From: Deltaproteobacteria bacterium
Lineage (GTDB): Bacteria; Desulfobacterota; Syntrophia; Syntrophales; UBA5619
Reading direction: 5' to 3'
Assembly: GCA_026388345.1 (NCBI GenBank)
Contig: JAPLJY010000038.1
Span: 1 to 7,175 of the forward strand
DNA length: 7,175 nt
In this document: one piece after another, positions 1 to 4,465 of the stretch
Layout: each line of letters opens with the position of its first letter
Position numbering within the stretch: position 1 is the stretch's first letter
Notes under the pieces: model-generated
What the model saw: the letters and a program-made list of their open reading frames with translations, nothing else
The model's database searches: none
What the model was told of the DNA's origin: nothing
Translations under genes and position numbers: made by a program

Positions 1-240
1 ATCAGCTACTTCGGCTATTCCGCGGAGCTGATGGATGCCCGGCCGATGGAGTCGGACCGCCAGGATCCGCCTTCCCGCCGCGTGGCCTTCAACCATGACC
101 CCGTAGACCTGCTGGCGCAGATGCGGGCCGGAACGATCAGCCTGGAGGAACTCGTCTTCAGCCTGCCGGGGAAGGCCTGTGATGCGGTGCTTTCTGTAAA
201 CGACGGAACGATCGGTATCCAGGTTCTGCACGTGCTGTAG
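1..240 (+). CDS. C-terminal fragment of a probable medium-chain (zinc-type alcohol) dehydrogenase, 5' end outside the window
   Basis: An open frame enters from the left edge at base 1 and ends at TAG 238-240, giving the last 79 residues of a protein. The tail has the shape of the C-terminus of medium-chain dehydrogenase/reductases: a glycine strand near the start (SYFGYS), then a helix and turn DLLAQMRAGTISLEELVFSL, where that family usually has a 'G-x-I-x-x-x-x-L-V-x-x-x-x-P-L' segment, then an alanine-containing helix (CDAVLSV) and a final beta strand (GIQVLHVL). The nucleotide- and zinc-binding parts lie outside the window, so substrate and even family are uncertain. The internal ATG at 31 is not the real start, because the frame is open and protein-like before it. 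The next gene lies 110 bases downstream on the same strand and differs in base composition, so the two are probably not an operon. Family assignment is inference from a short tail. Confidence 0.5.
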   Translation: MSYFGYSAELMDARPMESDRQDPPSRRVAFNHDPVDLLAQMRAGTISLEELVFSLPGKACDAVLSVNDGTIGIQVLHVL

Positions 241-313
241 GCTGAGATGAAGACCTTTATATACACTTCCCATCGGCTACACCTCATCGCCGAAAACCGA
301 CTCCAGGTGAGCC

Positions 314-335
314 GTGTGTTAGCCTTCAAACACAC
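314..335. other. Small inverted repeat just upstream of the GIY-YIG-like gene
   Basis: GTGTGTT at 314-320 and AACACAC at 329-335 are perfect complements (7 bp) separated by an 8-base loop. It ends four bases before the GGAG ribosome-binding site at 340-343 of the gene starting at 351. In RNA it could form a weak hairpin near the ribosome site, or in DNA serve as a dyad operator. There is no T-run, so a terminator for the upstream dehydrogenase is unlikely. Confidence 0.3.
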
Positions 336-350
336 TGTCGGAGACACAAC

Positions 351-893
351 ATGAAGCACATCGCAATCGTGATCGACTGGTACGGCCCGTACACCAATGA
401 GGAGGCACTCAAGGTGGCGCGCAACGATGGGTTCTCGCGGGGTCTGTACATGGCGTTTGGCAAAGGTCACTACCAGCGACAGGCCATAGCGCAGTATGTC
501 GGCCTAAGTACTCAACTATCAGTTCGTTTAGCTAATAACCGCAAACTTCCTGACATTACTAGAGACCAGAAGATCTGGCTCGGGGAAGCGGTGACGGCTG
601 AGCCGGCAGGAAAGAAGACAAAATTCACGGCAGCTTCGATGGACTACGCAGAATGGTTACATGCGTACTTCATGAAGCTCCCAATGAACTCGAAGAAGAG
701 AAAAAATCCGCCATCACGCTCTGTAACCGTACTAAATCACTGGTGGAAGAAAGATTATGAAACGCCATGGGTTAGACGACCCGATCCAGCTTGGCCGGAC
801 CTGATTGACTATGTCGGATCGGAATACCCAGCAAAGCTTGTCTGGTTCGGAAACCGACTGAAGCGAGTCCGTCCTCCGTTCGATAAGAGGTAA
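351..893 (+). CDS. GIY-YIG-like nuclease-domain protein, 180 aa
   Basis: A 180-aa soluble protein with no signal peptide or membrane segment. I recognise it by the order and spacing of GIY-YIG nuclease landmarks: GLY at residues 31-33 (for GIY), QYVG at 48-51 (for YIG), then S53 and R59 in the pattern YVGLSxxLxxRL, where the arginine is the expected catalytic one; later AEWLHAYFMKLPMN (100-113), matching the usual 'E..LI....P..N' segment with E101 as the expected metal-binding glutamate. The N-terminal WYGPYT (10-15) and the basic, tryptophan-rich tail (WW 131-132, WPDLIDY 148-154) resemble no domain I can name. The start is supported by GGAG at 340-343, seven bases before ATG. It stands alone, is less GC-rich than the flanking operons and has no obvious partner. 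GIY-YIG domains occur in repair proteins, homing endonucleases, restriction enzymes and many uncharacterised proteins. The fold call is inference from motifs; the substrate is unknown. Confidence 0.6.
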   Translation: MKHIAIVIDWYGPYTNEEALKVARNDGFSRGLYMAFGKGHYQRQAIAQYVGLSTQLSVRLANNRKLPDITRDQKIWLGEAVTAEPAGKKTKFTAASMDYAEWLHAYFMKLPMNSKKRKNPPSRSVTVLNHWWKKDYETPWVRRPDPAWPDLIDYVGSEYPAKLVWFGNRLKRVRPPFDKR

Positions 894-942
894 CCACTCC
901 AGCGAGCCGGGGTCTACGGTTCATGTCGAACGTTCATCATTT

Positions 943-962
943 CTATCGATAATCTTCGATAG
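943..962 (+). terminator. Possible weak terminator hairpin after the GIY-YIG-like gene
   Basis: CTATCGA (943-949) and TCGATAG (956-962) form a perfect 7-bp stem with a 6-base loop, 49 bases after the stop codon at 893. It is followed by an AT-rich stretch (ctttaattatt) without a clean T-run. The stem is AT-rich, so termination would be weak. The rest of 894-1106, a gap between converging genes, holds no gene I can support; a small dyad GGTTT-GGGG-AAACC at 1087-1100 lies just past the stop of the ABC ATPase gene and might act on that strand. Confidence 0.3.
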
Positions 963-1106
963 CTTTAATTATTACTTGCCGTTTGTTTGTAAGTCTGTCA
1001 GGACTCAATTCAACAGGCTCTATCCAACGATTATCAACTTAAAAGTAGGCATGAATCGGATGAACCAAGTTTCTCCTCCTACGGTAGGTTTGGGGAAACC
1101 GCCCCA

Positions 1107-2213
1107 TTAGATGCCCAATCTTCGATGAGGCTCGGCGGACTCGAAGACGTGCATTTTCGCCATATTGAAATTCAGGCGGATCGTCTGCCCGATTTTGACA
1201 TCGAGCTCGCCATCCACCATGGCCAGGAAACTGCTTTCGCAACATTTTACAACGAGTAGAATTTCCGAACCGAGTGGCTCGACCACCTCCACATGACCGT
1301 CAATCGGGGCAAAATCCTCTTCGTCTTTCCCCACCTCGGATCCGGATATATCGGTGGGACGTATTCCAAAGATGACAGCCTGCCCCACATACGGCTGATA
1401 AGCAGATCGTTTGGCGACAGGAACTTGGACTCGAAAACATCCGGCATCGATGATAACTCCGTCACCGTTGGACAGGATCGTGGAATCAAAAAAATTCATG
1501 GACGGACTTCCGATAAAACTGGCCACAAATTGATTCACCGGCCGTCTGTAAACCTCCATGGGATTTCCGACCTGATGGATCTCCCCGTCTTTCATGATCA
1601 CGATCTTCGTGCCCATGGTCATGGCTTCCACCTGATCATGGGTGACGTAAACGATGGTCGTCTTCAGCCGGTTATAGAGTTTGATCAGTTCCGCACGCAT
1701 GTGGACGCGGAGCTTGGCGTCCAGATTGCTGAGGGGTTCATCGAAGAGAAACACCACCGGCTTTCTGACAATCGCCCTTCCCAGGGCGACCCTCTGCCTC
1801 TGGCCGCCCGAAAGTTCCCGGGGTTTTCTCTGGAGGAGTTCATCCAGGCCCAATATATCGGCAGCTTCTCGAACTCTCTGCTCGATCTCGCCTTTTGAAA
1901 ATCCCCTCATCCGGAGACTAAAGGCCATATTGTCGTAGACAGTCATATGGGGATAAAGCGCATACTCCTGAAACACCATGGCAATATCCCTGTTCTTTGG
2001 AGCCAGATCGTTGACGAGCTTATCACCGATATAGATTTCCCCTGCGGAAATGTCTTCGAGACCGGCGATCATCCTCAGGGTAGTAGACTTTCCACAGCCG
2101 GAAGGCCCGACGAGGACCGTAAACTCTCCATCCCTCACTTCCAGGCTGACATTCTTGACAGCCTCAACCTTTCCGTATCTTTTGATCAAGTTTACCAGAC
2201 GGATGCCTGCCAT
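1107..2213 (-). CDS. ABC transporter ATP-binding subunit, MalK/UgpC/MsmK-type
   Basis: A 368-aa cytoplasmic ATPase that would power import of a sugar, sugar phosphate or similar solute by pairing with two permeases and a binding protein. All nucleotide-binding elements are present in order: Walker A GPSGCGKST (36-44), Q-loop Q82, signature LSGGQ (134-138), Walker B VVFLFDEP (153-160, with D158 and E159), D-loop SNLDAKLR and switch His192. The hinge IGSPSMNF (234-241) and FGIRP (282-286), with a C-terminal TOBE/OB-fold regulatory domain, place it in the CUT1 sugar-importer class rather than among short amino-acid ATPases; the length is typical. The start is firm: AGGGGG at 2220-2225 sits six bases before ATG. 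No permease or binding-protein gene lies in the window, so it may serve a distant transporter, as shared MsmX-type ATPases do. It follows the 3-hydroxyacyl-CoA dehydrogenase gene by 90 bases, with a truncated promoter/leader copy between them. The solute cannot be deduced. Confidence 0.93.
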   Translation of the reverse strand: MAGIRLVNLIKRYGKVEAVKNVSLEVRDGEFTVLVGPSGCGKSTTLRMIAGLEDISAGEIYIGDKLVNDLAPKNRDIAMVFQEYALYPHMTVYDNMAFSLRMRGFSKGEIEQRVREAADILGLDELLQRKPRELSGGQRQRVALGRAIVRKPVVFLFDEPLSNLDAKLRVHMRAELIKLYNRLKTTIVYVTHDQVEAMTMGTKIVIMKDGEIHQVGNPMEVYRRPVNQFVASFIGSPSMNFFDSTILSNGDGVIIDAGCFRVQVPVAKRSAYQPYVGQAVIFGIRPTDISGSEVGKDEEDFAPIDGHVEVVEPLGSEILLVVKCCESSFLAMVDGELDVKIGQTIRLNFNMAKMHVFESAEPHRRLGI

Positions 2214-2250
2214 CGGTCGCCCCCTATCACATTGGATTGATCATTGATGA

Positions 2251-2271
2251 ATAAGACATTGCTTCTGCGCG
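2251..2271 (-). repeat. Truncated copy (A) of the promoter/leader repeat, leader part only
   Basis: Read on the minus strand this carries AGAAGCAATGTCTTAT, identical to the matching 16 bases of the copy before the cupin gene and one base different from the copy before the dehydrogenase gene. Similarity stops abruptly after GCGC, before the -10 box, so copy A has no TATACT or TTGACA. It lies in the 90-bp gap between the dehydrogenase and the ABC ATPase genes. The simplest reading is that the ATPase once had the full promoter and lost it when the dehydrogenase gene was placed between promoter and leader. Confidence 0.65.
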
Positions 2272-2303
2272 CCATTTTGAGTTTCCCAAAGCGCTGAGGC
2301 TGT

Positions 2304-3251
2304 CTACCCCGATCGGTGCTTGGCGCGAAAGTGCAACGTTTGGATGATAAAATCGTCGCGCAGTTGTTTGAGATCGTCAATGCTCTTCGTGTTCCAATCG
2401 TAAAACCCTTTACCGGTCTTGACGCCCAGATCGCCCTGCTTCACCTTGTCGGCGAAAATTTGCACGGCATGCGGTTCGTTGTTCAGCGCAGGCAGCACAC
2501 TGTTTTGAACGTTCAGGCACAAATCCAGGCCGACCGCGTCAATGTGCTCGATCACGCCCCACACCGGCAGGCGAATGCCCAAACCATTTTTAATCGCGTT
2601 GTCGACGTCTTCAGGCGTTGCAACACCTTCTTGTACGAGGTTCGTTGCCTCGCGGATCATCCCCTGCAAGATGCGATTGGCAAGTTGCCCCGGCAAATCC
2701 TTGCGAACGAGCGCCGGCTTTTTGCCGCAGCGTCGCAAGAACTCCAGCAAGGTTTGCGCGGTCTGCTCCGATGTGTCCGGACTCATGACCACTTCGACGA
2801 GCGGAACGAGATGTGCCGGCATCCAGAAATGTGTCGTCGCAATCCGTTCGCGATGCGTTGCGAATTCGGCAATCTTCGTGACGCTCAAGCCGGAGGTGTT
2901 CGTCGCCAATATCACTTCCGGCGGCGTCAGGCGATCCAGGCGCTGAAACATCTGCTGTTTGAGTTCCAGGTTTTCAGAGATGGCTTCGATGACGAGTTGA
3001 ACGCCTTGCACTGCCGCGTGCAAATCGGTGGTACCGCGCACTGAGAGTTTGGCGCAAGCGACGGCGGACGCCGTGGTGAGATCATTATTGAGCAACTGAC
3101 CCATCACGGCATGCGCCTTCTTCACGCCGTCCTCTGCCCAGTCCGGCCGCTCGCCGATCAGCGTCACGTCAAACCCGGCCAACGCGACGACTGCCGCAAT
3201 GCCGGGTCCCATCATTCCCGTACCGATCACTGCTACTTTTTCAATGTTCAT
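2304..3251 (-). CDS. 3-hydroxyacyl-CoA dehydrogenase, NAD-dependent (PaaH/HBD/lambda-crystallin-type)
   Basis: A 315-aa single-function enzyme expected to interconvert (S)-3-hydroxyacyl-CoA and 3-oxoacyl-CoA with NAD in beta-oxidation or its reverse. The N-terminal Rossmann motif is GTGMMG (10-15). The four catalytic positions of the family can be matched: S120 (NTSG), H141 (THFW), E153 (LVEV) and N192 (ANRI). The C-terminal helical domain includes VWGVIEHIDAVGLD (230-243) and the family's GxKTGKGFYDW (276-286). One oddity: the usual HFFNP/HFWNP after the catalytic His reads HFWMP, with Met144 for Asn. Without hydratase and thiolase domains it is a stand-alone dehydrogenase; the substrate may be short-chain or an unusual hydroxy acid. 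GGAG at 3257-3260 lies five bases before ATG. A complete sigma-70 promoter (61-bp repeat copy B) stands just upstream, nearly identical to that of the cupin gene. No other beta-oxidation gene is in this transcription unit. Confidence 0.9.
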   Translation of the reverse strand: MNIEKVAVIGTGMMGPGIAAVVALAGFDVTLIGERPDWAEDGVKKAHAVMGQLLNNDLTTASAVACAKLSVRGTTDLHAAVQGVQLVIEAISENLELKQQMFQRLDRLTPPEVILATNTSGLSVTKIAEFATHRERIATTHFWMPAHLVPLVEVVMSPDTSEQTAQTLLEFLRRCGKKPALVRKDLPGQLANRILQGMIREATNLVQEGVATPEDVDNAIKNGLGIRLPVWGVIEHIDAVGLDLCLNVQNSVLPALNNEPHAVQIFADKVKQGDLGVKTGKGFYDWNTKSIDDLKQLRDDFIIQTLHFRAKHRSG

Positions 3252-3266
3252 TGCTTCTCCGAAATG

Positions 3267-3327
3267 ATTGATAATACATTGCTTCTGTGCGGGTGGAGTA
3301 TAAGAAGTACGGACTTGTGTGTCAAGG
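3267..3327 (-). repeat. 61-bp promoter/leader repeat, copy B
   Basis: This sequence matches 3884-3944 at 57 of 61 positions without gaps by hand alignment. The four differences are one base at 3275, one at 3287 and two adjacent ones at 3308-3309; none touches the -35 or -10 hexamer. Similarity starts two bases outside the -35 box and ends inside the transcribed leader, so the repeat is almost exactly a promoter plus the first part of its transcript. Confidence 0.85.
3297..3325 (-). promoter_or_regulatory. Sigma-70-type promoter of the 3-hydroxyacyl-CoA dehydrogenase gene
   Basis: On the minus strand TTGACA occupies 3325-3320 and TATACT occupies 3302-3297, separated by exactly 17 bp. The -35 is a perfect consensus match and the -10 differs from TATAAT at one base. 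Transcription would start near 3288-3290, about 40 bases before the ATG at 3251. It should be a strong constitutive promoter unless repressed; no operator dyad overlaps it clearly. The ATPase gene downstream has no similar promoter and probably depends on this one. Confidence 0.8.
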
Positions 3328-3361
3328 AAATAATGACCACACCGTCACAATAAAGCTTGAC

Positions 3362-3399
3362 AATGAACTACCCCGCAGCTTGCTGCGGGGTAGTTCATT
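3362..3399 (-). terminator. Perfect 38-base palindrome after the cupin gene: terminator and/or REP-like element
   Basis: Two 18-base arms are perfect complements around a TT/AA centre; each arm contains ACTACCCCGCAGC or its complement, giving a very stable GC-rich hairpin. It starts five bases past the cupin stop codon (3405) and lies before the promoter of the dehydrogenase gene, so it is well placed to end cupin transcription. After it, on the minus strand, comes only a broken T-run (gtcaagctttattg), so it is not a classic terminator tail. CCCCGCAGC/GCTGCGGGG palindromes are, as I recall, often dispersed in genomes, so it may also be a repetitive extragenic palindrome. Confidence 0.65.
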
Positions 3400-3404
3400 C
3401 GCTT

Positions 3405-3791
3405 TCACTTTTTCTGAGACTCCGTGATTTCAGCTACCCTTTCCTGAATATCAGATCTGGGAGGACTAAAAATGTCCAGTACCAGCGCATACTCATCAAA
3501 AGTCTGCACATGGTGAGGTACCCCTGCAGGAATATAGGCAAATTCACCAGGTCCCATGCATTGTTTCTGTCCATCAATCGAGACTGCCATCTTTCCCTTG
3601 ATTATACACGCGATCTGTGCACTTTCATGAGTATGATCCTCAGTCTCAAGATTTGGAAATGCTTCGTGTAGTGCAAGCATGACATCACCAAGAGTCACAC
3701 ACCGTCGAGACATTCCAGGAGGAAGGGTCTTGTTGGGAACAATATCCCTGAAAATTTCCAACCATTTTAAAAAGCCACCATCTTCGTACAT
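3405..3791 (-). CDS. KdgF-like single-domain cupin, 128 aa
   Basis: A small cytoplasmic beta-barrel protein. Cupin motif 1 is HTHESAQIACIIKG (53-66), with H53, H55 and a glutamine, Q59, where many cupins have glutamate; motif 2 is GPGEFAYIPAGVPHH (80-94), supplying the last His. After the barrel comes LDIFSPPR (105-112). In KdgF, which opens the unsaturated uronate ring released from pectin or alginate, the metal site is also two His, a Gln and a His, and the essential Asp, Phe and Arg sit in the same LDxFSPPR pattern (D106, F108, R112 here). This makes KdgF-like chemistry plausible, but no uronate pathway gene is nearby and the N-terminal 45 residues are not familiar, so substrate is open; a sensor or other lyase/isomerase role is possible. 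The start is supported by GAAAGG at 3800-3805, eight bases before ATG; two nearer ATGs upstream are out of frame. It has its own promoter (repeat copy C) and a 38-base hairpin right after its stop. Confidence 0.82.
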   Translation of the reverse strand: MYEDGGFLKWLEIFRDIVPNKTLPPGMSRRCVTLGDVMLALHEAFPNLETEDHTHESAQIACIIKGKMAVSIDGQKQCMGPGEFAYIPAGVPHHVQTFDEYALVLDIFSPPRSDIQERVAEITESQKK

Positions 3792-3883
3792 GCATTCATC
3801 CTTTCAAGTTTATTAACTATCAAAACCACTGGCTGGTCTGAGTTGGAGTGAACCTCATCTTCACTACCAGCTCCCTTTACTAA

Positions 3884-3944
3884 ATTGATAAGACATTGCT
3901 TCTATGCGGGTGGAGTATAAGAAGAGCGGACTTGTGTGTCAAGG
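3884..3944 (-). repeat. 61-bp promoter/leader repeat, copy C
   Basis: This copy matches 3267-3327 at 57 of 61 positions and shares its leader 16-mer exactly with truncated copy A at 2251-2271. It lies 92 bases upstream of the cupin start. The stretch between it and the cupin gene (3792-3883) holds no gene beyond a ten-codon frame and would be an untranslated leader of about 110 bases. Confidence 0.85.
3914..3942 (-). promoter_or_regulatory. Sigma-70-type promoter of the cupin gene
   Basis: On the minus strand TTGACA occupies 3942-3937 and TATACT 3919-3914, with a 17-bp spacer, as in the dehydrogenase promoter. The predicted transcription start is near 3905. The promoter faces away from the operon that begins at 4013, so 3945-4012 must hold the start signals of the divergent operon. 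There I see only a weak TTGCCG/TTATGA pair on the plus strand, not convincing. Confidence 0.8.
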
Positions 3945-4012
3945 GGAACTGATATCCCCAACACATCCTTGCCGCGGCGCGGGATTTCTGTTATGAGGGC
4001 CGCAGGGAAGGG

Positions 4013-4435
4013 ATGGATATGGACATTGAGGCGCTGATTCCCCACCGGGACCGGATGCGGCTGATCGGCGAGGTGCTGGCCGTCGACGACGACAGGGCCG
4101 TGACCTCGTCCGCGGTAACGGAGGAATGGCCGCTCTACCGCGATGGGTCGGTCGATGTGCTGGTGACGATCGAACTCGTCGCCCAGACGGCGGCCCTCCT
4201 GGAGGGGTGGAAACGACAGCAATCCGGACGGGGTGGGGCCAAGGGCTGGCTGGTGGGAATCAAGACGGCCGATTTCCGTCTGCCGCGCATTCCCCTGCCC
4301 GCCACGCTGCTCACCGAAGTTCGGAAGGATTACGCCCTGGAAAGCTATGCTGTCTTCGAAGGCACGGTGCGCCTGGGGATGGAGGTGGTGGCCGTTGTCA
4401 GCATCCAGGCCTTTCGCCCGGAAGAGAATACCTGA
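4013..4435 (+). CDS. FabA/FabZ-like hotdog-fold protein (ApeP-type 3-hydroxyacyl-ACP dehydratase)
   Basis: A 140-aa single-domain protein of the hotdog fold, likely acting on 3-hydroxyacyl-ACP (dehydration) or a related thioester. The N-terminal ALIPHRDRMRLI (7-18) matches the 'LLPHRPPMLLID' opening of the FabA/FabZ group. IELVAQTAA (53-61) carries the helix motif ExxAQ with E54 as the likely acid residue. The HFPGxPVMPG loop of true FabZ, which supplies the catalytic His, is absent; this is as in the ApeP-like dehydratases of aryl-polyene clusters, so the mechanism may differ from FabZ and thioesterase activity cannot be excluded. AGGG at 4004-4007 supports ATG 4013; ATG 4019, with AAGGG at 4008-4012, would serve equally well and remove two residues. 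It is the first gene of a plus-strand operon; the acyl-CoA dehydrogenase begins 30 bases after its stop. The neighbouring acyl carrier protein is a natural partner. Confidence 0.78.
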   Translation: MDMDIEALIPHRDRMRLIGEVLAVDDDRAVTSSAVTEEWPLYRDGSVDVLVTIELVAQTAALLEGWKRQQSGRGGAKGWLVGIKTADFRLPRIPLPATLLTEVRKDYALESYAVFEGTVRLGMEVVAVVSIQAFRPEENT

Positions 4436-4465
4436 AAGGTGTTACCAAAAGAGACGACCGACGCC

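Noticed and set aside
15..470. 151-codon open frame on the minus strand
   Set aside because: It runs antisense across two plus-strand frames that look like real proteins, is rich in Ser and Arg, and has no recognisable motif or ribosome site.
2316..3044. 242-codon plus-strand frame inside the 3-hydroxyacyl-CoA dehydrogenase
   Set aside because: Complement of a clear enzyme-coding sequence; low-complexity His/Arg/Gln composition.
3267..3944. The 61-bp repeats as copies of a miniature transposon
   Set aside because: Only TTGA/TCAA-sized inverted ends can be seen, there are no target-site duplications, and the repeat limits fit promoter elements much better.
3969..3996. TTGCCG-16 bp-TTATGA as promoter of the plus-strand operon
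   Set aside because: Both boxes are poor and the start would fall almost at the first codon; the real promoter of this operon is not clear from the sequence.
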